The position numbers were made by a program, and so were the translations under genes. Below, piece by piece: positions 26,660 to 34,754 of a DNA stretch of 64,000 nucleotides. The DNA is from Streptomyces violaceoruber (GTDB lineage Bacteria; Actinomycetota; Actinomycetes; Streptomycetales; Streptomycetaceae), in NCBI RefSeq assembly GCF_033406955.1, contig NZ_CP137734.1, forward strand, positions 7,068,001-7,132,000, given 5' to 3'. The first letter of the stretch is position 1. Every line of letters begins with the position of its first letter. The notes below the pieces were generated by a model. That model made no database searches, was not told where the DNA came from, and saw only the letters and a program-made list of their open reading frames with translations.

Positions 26660-27409
26660 GTGAGTAACCTCGCCACGGCCTTGGTGGACATGGCCCAGCG
26701 GCAACCGCAGGGGCTGGCGATGCAGGATGAGAAGACAGTCCTGACCTATGCCGATCTGGACGATCTCAGTGCCCGTGCCGCCGGCGGACTACGCGCCCAC
26801 GGGGTGCGCCCCGGCGACCGGGTCGGGCTGAGACTGCCCTGTTCCCTGGCCTTCGCGGTGCTCTACTTCGGAGCCTTGCGCACCGGAGCAGTCGCCGTAC
26901 CCGTGTACCCCAGAACCCGGACACCCACCGTGGACCCCTGCCATGAGGCCTGTGGCGCACGACTCGTCTTCACCGCTCCCGACGAAACGACCTCGCAGGA
27001 GATGAGGAAGAGCGACACGACACTGATCCCGGTCGGCCCCGACTTCCTCGACCAGGTGACGTTCTGGCCTCGGCACACCGGCGTGGTCCACCGCTGGGAC
27101 CACGACCCGGCCATCGCCGTCCGAGCGCCGGACACGCCGTCCGGTGCCCAGGAGGCGCTACTCAGCCACCGCATGCTCCGCACCGCCGCCCTGACCGCCA
27201 GAACACTGATCGACAACACCGCGTCGCACGTCGACCCCGCACAAGTGCCACCGTTCTCCGCCTCTGGAACGACGCACGGCCTGAACGCGGTGATCCTCAT
27301 CGGTGCCTGTCTGCTGACCCCCGGCGGGCACGCCGCCGTCTCGGACAGCGGATTCCCGGATGCGGCCGACTGCCCTGCTGCGCCGCCGCCGTCAGGAAGT
27401 GCCCGTTGA
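26660..27409 (+). CDS. Truncated, motif-degenerate AMP-binding (acyl-CoA/acyl-AMP ligase-like) protein
   Basis: 249 residues against about 500-600 in active ANL enzymes. The N-terminal ligase pattern is clear: LTYADLDDLSARAAGGLRAH, GVRPGDRVGLRLP, and YFGALRTGAVAVPVYPRT. Where the phosphate loop TSGTTGxPKG should stand, the text is DTPSGAQEALLSHRML, so the loop glycines and lysine are lost while the SHRML that follows is kept. The protein ends in a short unrelated Ala/Pro tail; the A8 motif and the C-terminal lid are absent. GTG 26660 is chosen over ATG 26630 because GGAAGCG stands about 8 bases upstream. The stop overlaps the next start (TTGA), so it is still translated as part of an operon. 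It may be decaying or may have a non-catalytic role. Confidence 0.65.
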   Translation: MSNLATALVDMAQRQPQGLAMQDEKTVLTYADLDDLSARAAGGLRAHGVRPGDRVGLRLPCSLAFAVLYFGALRTGAVAVPVYPRTRTPTVDPCHEACGARLVFTAPDETTSQEMRKSDTTLIPVGPDFLDQVTFWPRHTGVVHRWDHDPAIAVRAPDTPSGAQEALLSHRMLRTAALTARTLIDNTASHVDPAQVPPFSASGTTHGLNAVILIGACLLTPGGHAAVSDSGFPDAADCPAAPPPSGSAR

Positions 27410-27639
27410 CCATCTGGCGGAAGCTCCTGACCGCTCTCAAGGACGACAGGCTCGACGAGGCCGAGCGCGACGTCCTCCTGGCCCAGGCAGCGGTCCGGAT
27501 CGCGGCCGACCGGTGCGCACCGAGGCAGCGGCCCACCGCCGACGAAGTCGTGACGGTGGCACGCGAGGAGTTCGCTGCCCTCATCGACCCCGGCCAGGCC
27601 CGGGCCGCCCTCGCGACGTGGGGGCGTGGCGATGGTTAG
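27406..27639 (+). CDS. Small helical protein in the accessory operon
   Basis: 77 residues from TTG 27406, overlapping the TGA of the ligase-like gene, with AGGAAG 6-7 bases upstream. The text is charged and helical (KDDRLDEAERDVLLAQ, ADEVVTVAREEFAALI), ending ATWGRGDG. No family recognised. Second gene of a four-gene coupled operon; size and placement suggest a partner or carrier role, but no Ser/phosphopantetheine motif (GxDS) is present. Confidence 0.55.
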   Translation: MTIWRKLLTALKDDRLDEAERDVLLAQAAVRIAADRCAPRQRPTADEVVTVAREEFAALIDPGQARAALATWGRGDG

Positions 27640-27853
27640 CCCCAGTGCCCCCGGCCACGCCCCTTCCGAAGCCACGACGTCAGCCTGGTTCACGCCCGTT
27701 CCGTCGCTGCGGAGCAGCGCGAAGGCAGCCCTCACCGAGCCGGAGCCGATCTTCCCTGCTCTCTTGCAGCTGTGGCAGGAAGCGGGCCGTTATGCACCGG
27801 GCGGTACGGACGAGGAATGGACGATCCTCACCCGCCGCTACCCGTGGCTATGA
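27632..27853 (+). CDS. Small protein in the accessory operon
   Basis: 73 residues from ATG 27632, which lies 8 bases inside the preceding gene; GTG 27626 is an alternative. A Pro/Ser-rich start is followed by IFPALLQLWQEAGRYAPGG and a C-terminal EEWTILTRRYPWL. No known family. The next gene starts inside its stop codon (ATGA), indicating coupled translation. Confidence 0.5.
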   Translation: MVSPSAPGHAPSEATTSAWFTPVPSLRSSAKAALTEPEPIFPALLQLWQEAGRYAPGGTDEEWTILTRRYPWL

Positions 27854-28731
27854 CCAGGAAGGCGGCCGAGACCATGACAGCACCCCCCGCCCAGGGACGA
27901 ACCCACGTCACGAGACGCCCCGCACCTTTCGCCATGGACCCAGACCAGAACACTGGCGCCGACGTTGTGCTCTACGCCATCAGCGACCACACCTCCACAG
28001 CCGTCGTGACACTCACGTCGCTGCGTGCCTTCGCCGCACGGCAGGGCTTCAACGTCGTACACGAGGTGTACGACCTGACATCACTGCATGTTCCCGCACG
28101 CAGACGTGCCGGCTGGCGAACTGTCGAACGGGTCATCACCGGTCGTAGAGCTGCCGGGCTCGTCGCACCGGCGGCGAACCACATATCCGCCGTTCCCGCT
28201 CAGCAGAGCGCGCTGCGCCGGTGGCTGCTCAGCGTCTCCGCGTTCGCGGCCTACCTCGATGACGTCCGCAAGACAGCACACCGGCGCCCCGTCGCGGCTG
28301 ACCGCCTCGAACGGCACCAGTCCTACACCTGCTCCCCGAACGAACTCGGCACGCTCCGCAACGACGCGCGTACGCACCTGACTCTCGTCGGATGGCCCGG
28401 CGACCTCGCTACCGCCATCCAGGTACTGACCTGCCTGACACACATACCCGTCGCGCGCGCCCCACTCGCCGGCACGGCCTCATCGGCCGCCACCCTGCGG
28501 CTGACGGTGACTGAGCGGGAGGAACTCGTCATCGAATTGCAGGCACCACAGGCCTGTACCGACAGGGCCGCGGCTTCCCTCACGGCGAGGAGCCTGACGC
28601 AGGCACGTCTCCTGGGCGCCGAGATCAGCTGCGGCCTGTCGGACGGCGCCCGTGCCACTACCGTCCGAGCCCGGCTGCGGCCCAGCTCTCCGGATCACCG
28701 TGTCAGATCCGCTGGAAGGCGATGGCGATGA
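27850..28731 (+). CDS. Two-part protein: resolvase-like N-terminus, degenerate GHKL-like C-terminus
   Basis: 293 residues from ATG 27850 (ATGA overlap); ATG 27874 is a possible alternative. Residues about 38-135 have the rhythm of a serine-recombinase N-terminal fold (VVLYAISDHTSTAVVTLTSL, then GLVAPAANHIS), but the catalytic Ser/Arg set is not convincing. Residues about 180-290 resemble the short HATPase proteins of Streptomyces (VGWPGDLATAIQVLTCL, RLTVTEREELVIELQAP), with the N-box Asn missing. Both matches are weak and by eye. Last gene of the operon; its end overlaps the convergent phosphatase by 29 bases. Confidence 0.45.
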   Translation: MTRKAAETMTAPPAQGRTHVTRRPAPFAMDPDQNTGADVVLYAISDHTSTAVVTLTSLRAFAARQGFNVVHEVYDLTSLHVPARRRAGWRTVERVITGRRAAGLVAPAANHISAVPAQQSALRRWLLSVSAFAAYLDDVRKTAHRRPVAADRLERHQSYTCSPNELGTLRNDARTHLTLVGWPGDLATAIQVLTCLTHIPVARAPLAGTASSAATLRLTVTEREELVIELQAPQACTDRAAASLTARSLTQARLLGAEISCGLSDGARATTVRARLRPSSPDHRVRSAGRRWR

Positions 28732-29866
28732 CATCGTCCCCCAGGGTGTGCGCCCATCGGGTGACGTCCTCCTGGAGAAAGGAAATCAGGTCAGAGGGTG
28801 AGACGGGCTGGGCGCTTGTGGCGTAGTGGTGCCGCAGCCGTTCGGGCAGCGGATAGAAGGTGCCGGTGGAGTCGCGTGCCTCGGTGACACCGTCGGAGTA
28901 CGCGAGAAGGATGTCGCCGGGTTCCAGCCGGCACGCGGTAGTGCCGGGTGGTTCGGTGAGCAGATCGGCCATGCCCAGCGGCAGACTGTGCTCGGCCGGC
29001 ACAACCGATGTGGTGTGGCGGCGGACGATGAGGAGAGGCTGGTGGCCCCGGTCCAGGACCTGTACCGTGCGCGCGTCCGAGGTGAATTCCAGCAGGACCG
29101 CCGTGGTGAAGAGCTCGTCCACCAGCCCCTTGGCGTCATCGGCACTGTGCTCGGGCTGTGTGTGGCTGACGGGCTCCGGCGGAGGGTTGTCACGGTCCAG
29201 TTGGAGGGCTACGTCGATGCGATCTGCCACCTGGGGGAGTGTCGGGTGAAGCAGCGCCGCCTCTTGGAAGGTGGAGATCACCGTGGCCACCGTCTGGGTC
29301 GCATTGATGCCTTTCCCCTTGACGTCCCCGACGATTGCACGAACGCCGAACGGCGTCGGGCGGACACTGTAAAGATCCCCGCCGATCAACGCCTCGTCAT
29401 CAGCAGCCCGATAGAAGCCGGCCATCCGTAGAGAGCCGATTCTGTCGGGCAGAGGACGCAGGAGAGCCAGCTGCGCGGCTTCCGCTACCGCCAACACGCG
29501 GCGGTAGCGGCTCGCGGCCCGCTGGAGCATTACGCACAGCACAACGGAAAGCAAGGTGACGGAACCCAGCACGACCAAAGCGACGACGGTCATTGGGCCG
29601 ATGTAGTCCTCGATCTGCACGGTGACGGCCAGAAAGAGGCATCCGATGGCCCCGGTCGCTGCCACACCGAGCGGACGATAGACGAAGATGGCCAGGACGA
29701 CCGATGCGGTCAGCAGCGATCCGAAAAAGTACCGTGGGGGTGTCGCGTGATCGAGCGCCATCGTCACCAGGATCAGCGAGGGTGGAAGCCAACGCAGCCA
29801 TCGTGGAGGCCAGGGATGCTGCTCAGCTTGTCGCCGGTACTCTGCAGCCGCCCGCCCCACGCCCAC
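28703..29866 (-). CDS. Membrane-bound PP2C-type (SpoIIE) serine phosphatase
   Basis: 387 residues. About four membrane helices occupy residues 25-115 (for example TVVALVVLGSVTLLSVVLCV). The SpoIIE catalytic domain follows: IGGDLYSVRPTPFGVRAIVG carries the first Asp, GDVKGKG the second, and AYSDGVTEARD and GDDVIAIAFQRI the later metal-binding Asp residues. Such phosphatases act on anti-anti-sigma (STAS) proteins and so release sigma factors. GTG 29866 has GGGAGGGG upstream. No STAS or kinase partner gene is adjacent, although GHKL-like proteins are in the region. Confidence 0.88.
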   Translation of the reverse strand: MGVGRAAAEYRRQAEQHPWPPRWLRWLPPSLILVTMALDHATPPRYFFGSLLTASVVLAIFVYRPLGVAATGAIGCLFLAVTVQIEDYIGPMTVVALVVLGSVTLLSVVLCVMLQRAASRYRRVLAVAEAAQLALLRPLPDRIGSLRMAGFYRAADDEALIGGDLYSVRPTPFGVRAIVGDVKGKGINATQTVATVISTFQEAALLHPTLPQVADRIDVALQLDRDNPPPEPVSHTQPEHSADDAKGLVDELFTTAVLLEFTSDARTVQVLDRGHQPLLIVRRHTTSVVPAEHSLPLGMADLLTEPPGTTACRLEPGDILLAYSDGVTEARDSTGTFYPLPERLRHHYATSAQPVSPSDLISFLQEDVTRWAHTLGDDVIAIAFQRI

Positions 29867-30139
29867 AGATGGCCCCTCCCTTCCCCTGAGTCATGCGGTC
29901 CAAGACTTCGACGAAAATGATGCACGAGCCAGCCCCTCCCGGAGGGATCGACCCTCCGCACTTCACGGGAACAACGAACATCGCCGCCATATCCACCTTC
30001 GGCCCGACGCAACCAGGTGCAGCCCTCGAACGACCTGTCAGGCACAGCCGGCCACAGGAGCGAGCGGGCAGGGAAAAACAGTCGCGGACCACATCCGGGG
30101 GCTGCCCCGAAGCCGATGCTGAGCCCGGCGTCATCGGCG
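29867..30139. other. Non-coding stretch with a small hairpin
   Basis: Nothing supportable as a gene was found between the phosphatase start and the transposase remnant. A 7-bp perfect stem with a 5-base loop lies at 29940-29958. Competing ORFs in this stretch have shadow-like composition. Confidence 0.45.
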
Positions 30140-30304
30140 TCAGCGACGCTCGTGATCCATACACCTGGCGCGGTCGTTGACGCCAAGGAGCCGGCAGGTT
30201 TCCGAACCCGTTCCAAGATTCACAGGCCGAAGGTACTCAGCTCGCTCCACGGCCAGTTTCCTGCGTCCCTGTGGCCGTCGATCCCCTCGGACCTCGAAGT
30301 CCAT
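30140..30304 (-). pseudogene. N-terminal remnant of an IS30-type transposase
   Basis: 54 residues from ATG 30304. The text RKLAVERAEYLRPVNLGTGS followed by ETCRLLGVNDRAR parallels the N-terminal HTH of IS30-family transposases in actinobacteria (pattern R-K-L-x-x-E-R-x-x-Y ... x-x-A-C-R-x-x-G-V-N-x-R-T-G). Complete IS30 transposases are about 300-400 residues; here the DDE domain is absent and a stop follows directly. No terminal inverted repeats were recognised. It lies at the right edge of the accessory stretch, next to uppP. Confidence 0.55.
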
Positions 30305-30357
30305 CGCCTCCTTGAGCCGGGGCGTGGCGACGACCACTGGAGCTGTACGGCCCTGGT

Positions 30358-31233
30358 TCAGCCGCCGGATTCGGCCGCATGAGGACTCAGCACACCCACG
30401 CTGACCAGCACGATGATGACGATGCCGAGCGCGATGCGGTACCAGACGAACGGCATGAAGCTCTTGGTGGAGATGAACTTCATGAACCAGGCGATGACCA
30501 CGTACCCGGTGGCGAAGGCGATGACCGTGGCGAAGAGCGTCGGTCCCCAGGAGACGTGGTCGCTCTCCATCGCGTCCTTCAGCTCGAAGACGCCGGAGGC
30601 GAGCACCGCGGGGATCGCGAGCAGGAACGAGTACCGGGCGGCCGCCTCTCGCCGGTAGCCCATGAAGAGGCCGCCGCTGATCGTCGCGCCGGAGCGCGAG
30701 ACGCCGGGGATGAGGGCCGCCGCCTGGCACAGGCCGTAGATCAGGCCGTCCCGCACGCCCAGGTTCTCCAGCTCCTTGCGCTGCTGGGGAGCGCGGTGCC
30801 GGCCGCCCTTCTCGTCCCGGGCGGCCATCCGGTCGGCGATGCCGATGATCACGCCGACGACGATCAGCATCGTCGCGGTGATCCGCAGGTCGCGGAAGGG
30901 GCCCTCGATCTGGTCCTTCAGCGTCAGGCCGAGCACGCCGATCGGGATCGAGCCGACGATCACCAGCCAGCCCATGCGCGCGTCCGGGTCGTGGCGCATC
31001 GACTTGTCGGTGAGGGAGCGCGTCCACGCCGCGATGATCCGCCCGATGTCCTTGCGGAAGTAGATGAGCACCGCGGCCTCGGTGCCGATCTGCGTGATCG
31101 CCGTGAAGGCCGCGCCCGGGTCGTGCCAGCCGGAGAACGCCGCGGTCAGCCGCAGGTGCGCGCTGGAGGACACGGGGAGGAACTCGGTCAGTCCCTGGAC
31201 GAGTCCGAGGACAAGGGATTCAAACCAAGACAT
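30358..31233 (-). CDS. uppP: Undecaprenyl-diphosphatase (UppP/BacA)
   Basis: 291 residues, eight or so membrane helices. The two family signatures are intact: GLVQGLTEFLPVSSSAHL near the N-terminus with its Glu and Ser residues, and ALIPGVSRSGATISGGL with the catalytic Arg. It recycles the lipid carrier of cell-wall synthesis and confers bacitracin tolerance. The ribosome site before ATG is weak. An IS30-type remnant lies just after its stop. Confidence 0.93.
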   Translation of the reverse strand: MSWFESLVLGLVQGLTEFLPVSSSAHLRLTAAFSGWHDPGAAFTAITQIGTEAAVLIYFRKDIGRIIAAWTRSLTDKSMRHDPDARMGWLVIVGSIPIGVLGLTLKDQIEGPFRDLRITATMLIVVGVIIGIADRMAARDEKGGRHRAPQQRKELENLGVRDGLIYGLCQAAALIPGVSRSGATISGGLFMGYRREAAARYSFLLAIPAVLASGVFELKDAMESDHVSWGPTLFATVIAFATGYVVIAWFMKFISTKSFMPFVWYRIALGIVIIVLVSVGVLSPHAAESGG

Positions 31234-31382
31234 AAAGTTGCGTCAGTCCAAGTGGCGATCGGAGAACGGCGGGGAACGGTCGGCGGACACGCCGAACCGT
31301 CGCGTGCGGTGATCGGGACCTGGCGTGCCGTGGGGCAGCGTAGCGCCCCAAAATGAACCCCGGACGACGGGGGTGAGCGGGC

Positions 31383-31856
31383 CTACGCCGCCGCGGGGCC
31401 CGTCACCGTCCAGCCGGGGACCCGCGGATGGGCGGTCAGGTCCTCGTGGCGGACGGCGTCGCCGCAGGCGGGGCAGGTGACCTGGGGGACCAGCTCGTGG
31501 CCGCAGACGTGCTCGATCACCATGGGCCGGTCGCCGTCCGGGTGCAGATGCCGGTCGCCCCACGCCATGAGGGTCATCAGGACCGGCTCCAGCTCCAGGC
31601 CCGCCCGAGTCGGCCGGTACTCGAAGCGTTGCGGGCGCTCGCTGTACGGACGCCGGTCCAGGATCCCCGCGTCGACGAGCCGCCGCAGCCGGGTGGCGAG
31701 GATGTCGCGCGGGGCGCCGGTGTTGCGCACCAGCTGGTCGAAGCGGCCGTTGCCGAGGCAGACCTCGCGCAGGACCAGCAGCGAGTACTTCTCGCCGACC
31801 AGCGCCAGCGTGTCGGCGATGGAGCAGGGGCGCGGGTTCTTGGGAGCGGCGGCCAT
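31383..31856 (-). CDS. HxlR-type (winged-helix) transcriptional regulator
   Basis: 157 residues. The HxlR pattern is clear: CSIADTLALVGEKYSLLVLR, FDQLVRNTGAPRDILATRLR and GILDRRPYSERPQRFEYRPT. An unusual C-terminal extension holds CGHELVPQVTCPACGD, four cysteines that look like a zinc ribbon (CGHE ... CPAC). HxlR proteins commonly sense quinones, aldehydes or electrophiles. It diverges from the thiolase gene with a 134-base gap containing repeated operator-like elements. No clear ribosome site, so it may be leaderless. Confidence 0.85.
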   Translation of the reverse strand: MAAAPKNPRPCSIADTLALVGEKYSLLVLREVCLGNGRFDQLVRNTGAPRDILATRLRRLVDAGILDRRPYSERPQRFEYRPTRAGLELEPVLMTLMAWGDRHLHPDGDRPMVIEHVCGHELVPQVTCPACGDAVRHEDLTAHPRVPGWTVTGPAAA

Positions 31857-31893
31857 GACGGCCAGTCTAGGTGAGGATCAAGAGAGGGTTTGA

Positions 31894-31938
31894 ATTTCCA
31901 ACTCACGAGGCTATGGTGAGTCCAGATTTCCTACTCAC
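31894..31938. promoter_or_regulatory. Direct-repeat operators between hxlR-type gene and thiolase
   Basis: ATTTCCAACTCAC (31894-31906) and ATTTCCTACTCAC (31926-31938) differ by one base and are 32 bases apart, three helical turns. An inverted GTGAGT at 31916-31921 between them forms a dyad with the first copy. The low GC of these elements against the surrounding sequence supports a regulatory role, most simply binding by the HxlR protein. Confidence 0.6.
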
Positions 31939-31990
31939 TGGTAGTTCCGCACCGGCAGTTCGCCACCACCGACCACCGGAGGCCCGCACC

Positions 31991-33160
31991 ATGCGTGACG
32001 CAGTCGTCGTGGAAGCCGTACGCACCCCCATGGGCAAGGGGAAGCCGAACGGCGCCCTCGCCCACGTCCACCCCGTGGAACTCCTCGCGCACACCCTGCG
32101 CACCCTCGTCGAGCGGTCCGGGGTGGACCCGGCGCTGATCGACGACGTCATCGGCGGCACGGTGGACCAGGTCGGCGAACAGGCGATGAACACCACCCGC
32201 TACGCCCTGCTCTCGGCGGGCTTCCCCGAGTCCGTCCCCGCTACCACCGTGGACCGGCAGTGCGGCTCCTCCCAGCAGGCCGTCCACTTCGCCGCGCAGG
32301 GCGTCATGGCCGGGGCGTACGACCTCGTCGTCGCCTGCGGGGTCGAGTCCATGAGCCGGGTGCCGATGTGGTCGAACGTGCCGCCCGGCGCCGACCCCTT
32401 CGGTCCCGGCGTCGCCGCCCGCTACCCGCAGGGGCTCGTCCCGCAGGGCATCAGCGCCGAACTGATCGCCGCGAAGTGGTCACTGAGCCGGGAGCGCATG
32501 GACGCCTTCGCCGTCTCCTCGCACCAGAAGGCCGCCACCGCCCACGCCGCCGGCCGCTTCGACGCCGAGATCGCGCCGCTGGACGGGGTGTCGCACGACG
32601 AGTGCGTCCGCCCGGACAGCAACGTCGAGGTCCTCGCCGGACTGCGGCCCGCCTACCACGACCCGGCCTTCGCCGAACGGTTCCCGCAGATCGGGTGGAA
32701 CGTCACCGCGGGCAACGCCAGCCCGGTCAACGACGGTGCCTCGGCCGTGCTGATCACCTCGGGCGACACCGCCGCCCGCCTCGGACTGCGGCCCCTCGCG
32801 CGGCTGCACAGCTTCGCCGTGACCGGCTCCGACCCGCTGCTCATGCTCACCGGCGTCGTCCCGGCCACCGAGAAGGTGCTGCGCCGGGCGTCGCTCTCCC
32901 TCGGCGACATCGACCTCTTCGAGGTCAACGAGGCCTTCGCGAGCGTCGTACTGGCCTGGCAGCGGGAGACCGGCGCCGACTTGGCCAAGGTCAACGTGCA
33001 CGGCGGCGCCATCGCGCTCGGCCACCCCCTCGGCGCGAGCGGCACCCGTCTGACCACCACCCTCGTCCACGCCCTGCACGAACGCGGCGCCCGCTACGGC
33101 CTGCAGACCATGTGCGAGGCGGGCGGTCTCGCCAACGCCATGATCCTGGAAGCGGTGTAA
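31991..33160 (+). CDS. Acetyl-CoA acyltransferase (thiolase)
   Basis: 389 residues. The acylated cysteine lies in DRQCGSSQQAVHFAAQG (Cys91), the catalytic His in NVHGGAIALGHPLGASG, and the second Cys region is TMCEAGGLANA, slightly different from the usual CxGGG. This is a degradative-type thiolase working on acyl-CoA. CGGAGG precedes ATG 31991. It appears to stand alone and to be controlled by the divergent HxlR regulator. Chain-length preference cannot be read. Confidence 0.9.
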   Translation: MRDAVVVEAVRTPMGKGKPNGALAHVHPVELLAHTLRTLVERSGVDPALIDDVIGGTVDQVGEQAMNTTRYALLSAGFPESVPATTVDRQCGSSQQAVHFAAQGVMAGAYDLVVACGVESMSRVPMWSNVPPGADPFGPGVAARYPQGLVPQGISAELIAAKWSLSRERMDAFAVSSHQKAATAHAAGRFDAEIAPLDGVSHDECVRPDSNVEVLAGLRPAYHDPAFAERFPQIGWNVTAGNASPVNDGASAVLITSGDTAARLGLRPLARLHSFAVTGSDPLLMLTGVVPATEKVLRRASLSLGDIDLFEVNEAFASVVLAWQRETGADLAKVNVHGGAIALGHPLGASGTRLTTTLVHALHERGARYGLQTMCEAGGLANAMILEAV

Positions 33161-33200
33161 CGCCTCGTCGGCATCGGCTCGGCGCGCGCTGTGCACCCGC

Positions 33201-33977
33201 TCAGCGCCCGCGCAGCCGGTGCCGCTTGCGCCAGGCCACCACCGCGCCCGCGAGCCCCGGCAGGGCGATGCAGGCCAACGCGATCAGGAAGGCGGGGGAG
33301 GTCGGCGTCGAGGCACGGGCGCCCGCGACGACGTAGGCGGCGGTGTTGGGGACCGAACCGAGCCCCGTCGCCAGCAGGAAGGGGAGCAGACCCATGCGGG
33401 ACACGGCCGCGCAGTAGTTGGACGCCGCGAAGGGCACCCCCGGGAACAGCCGCATCGCCAGCATCGTCCGGAAACCGTGCCGGCTCAGCTGCCCGTCCGC
33501 GGCCTTCAGCCACTTGCCCCGCAGCAGCGGGCGCAGCGCCTCCTGGCCGAGGACCCGGCCGAGACAGAAGGCGACCCCGGCGCCGAGCACCGTCCCCGCC
33601 AGCGCGGAGGCCAGCCCCAGCTGCGAGCCGAACAGCGCGCCGGCCGCCAGGTTGAGCAGCGGGCGCGGCACGAAGGCGACCGTGCACAGCCCGTACGCCA
33701 CCGCGTACGCGACGGCCGCCGCGGCGCCCCCGAGCTGAGGCGGCCAGCCGTTCGTCAGCAACTGCTGCGGCTGGAACAGCACCACCGTCGTCGCGGCCGA
33801 AACCAGCAGGGCGACGAGCAGGGAGAGCCGGGACCACGGCGACAGCAGCACTCTCGTCACACGCGCGGCGAAGCCGGTCGGCGCGACCGGTCCTGCGGCG
33901 GCGACGGCGAGTTCGGCGGCGGCGGTCCGGGGAGAGACCGTGGCGGTGCCCCCAGAGCGGGTGGTGGCATCGAGCAT
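33201..33977 (-). CDS. TVP38/TMEM64 family membrane protein (DedA superfamily)
   Basis: 258 residues with about six hydrophobic segments. The SNARE-associated/VTT domain is recognised by FVPRPLLNLAAGALFG, LGAGVAFCLGRVLG and RLFPGVPFAASNYCAAVSRM. Members are probable lipid scramblases or carrier-lipid transporters. The N-terminal 40 residues are disordered. Converges on the thiolase gene. The promoter is shared with the divergent alkD-like gene within 49 bases. Confidence 0.8.
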   Translation of the reverse strand: MLDATTRSGGTATVSPRTAAAELAVAAAGPVAPTGFAARVTRVLLSPWSRLSLLVALLVSAATTVVLFQPQQLLTNGWPPQLGGAAAAVAYAVAYGLCTVAFVPRPLLNLAAGALFGSQLGLASALAGTVLGAGVAFCLGRVLGQEALRPLLRGKWLKAADGQLSRHGFRTMLAMRLFPGVPFAASNYCAAVSRMGLLPFLLATGLGSVPNTAAYVVAGARASTPTSPAFLIALACIALPGLAGAVVAWRKRHRLRGR

Positions 33978-34026
33978 CCGGTGACACTAACCGACAAATG
34001 TGTGTGATCGCCGTATGGTGCGTCTC

Positions 34027-34749
34027 ATGAGCGTCACAGCCCGGCCGATTCCGGACGCGCCGCACAGCGCCCTCGCCGACACGGTACTGGAGCGGATCAC
34101 CCTCGAATACCCCGCCGCGGCCGACCCCGAGCGGGCCGTCGGACTCCGGGCGTACATGAAGGACGTGGCGCCGTTCCTGGGCATGACCTCGCCCGTTCGC
34201 CGCTCCCTGTCCCGCGCCGTGCTGGCAGGAGTGCCCCGCCCGGACGAGCCGGACTGCACCGCGGTCGCGCTGCGCTGCTGGCGGCTGCCCGAGCGCGAGT
34301 ACCACTACTTCGCCGTCGACTACCTGCGCCGGTATGTGACGCACTGCTCGTCCGGATTCCTGCCCGTGGTGCGGCACCTGCTCACCACTGTCCCCTGGTG
34401 GGACACCGTCGACCTGCTCGCCGCACACGTCGTGGGGGGCCTGGTCACCGCCGACCGCGGCCTCACGGCCGACATGGACGCCTGGATCGATGACGAGGAC
34501 CGCTGGCTGGTCCGCGCGGCCCTCCTCCACCAGCTGCGGTACAAGGAACGCACCGACACCGACCGGCTCTTCGGCTACTGCCTGCGCCGGTCCGGCCACG
34601 GCGACTTCTTCGTCCGCAAGGCCGTCGGCTGGTGCCTGCGCGAGTACGCCAGGACCGACCCGGACGCCGTGCGCGCCTTCGTGGCCGAGCACCGCGCCCG
34701 CCTCGCGCCGCTGTCCGCGCGGGAGGCGCTGCGGACCATCGGCCCGTAG
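34027..34749 (+). CDS. DNA alkylation repair enzyme (AlkD family)
   Basis: 240 residues in the HEAT-like helical repeat pattern of AlkD. Family marks include MTSPVRRSLSRAVL, WWDTVDLLAAHVVG (catalytic Asp region), RWLVRAALLHQLRYKE and FFVRKAVGWCLREYARTDPD. AlkD excises N3- and N7-alkylpurines without base flipping. ATG 34027 lacks a ribosome site but TATGGT stands 8 bases upstream, so a leaderless transcript is plausible. Confidence 0.88.
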   Translation: MSVTARPIPDAPHSALADTVLERITLEYPAAADPERAVGLRAYMKDVAPFLGMTSPVRRSLSRAVLAGVPRPDEPDCTAVALRCWRLPEREYHYFAVDYLRRYVTHCSSGFLPVVRHLLTTVPWWDTVDLLAAHVVGGLVTADRGLTADMDAWIDDEDRWLVRAALLHQLRYKERTDTDRLFGYCLRRSGHGDFFVRKAVGWCLREYARTDPDAVRAFVAEHRARLAPLSAREALRTIGP

Positions 34750-34754
34750 CGCCG

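Noticed and set aside
27850..28731. Functional serine recombinase with attachment sites
   Set aside because: The catalytic Ser/Arg pattern is not convincing and no direct repeats resembling attachment sites flank the region.
29940..29958. Possible tRNA or small RNA in the gap after the phosphatase
   Set aside because: Only one 7-bp hairpin is present; no cloverleaf or promoter-terminator pair could be built.
30358..31356. Long plus-strand frame opposite uppP
   Set aside because: Asp/Arg-rich shadow text against an intact membrane enzyme on the other strand.
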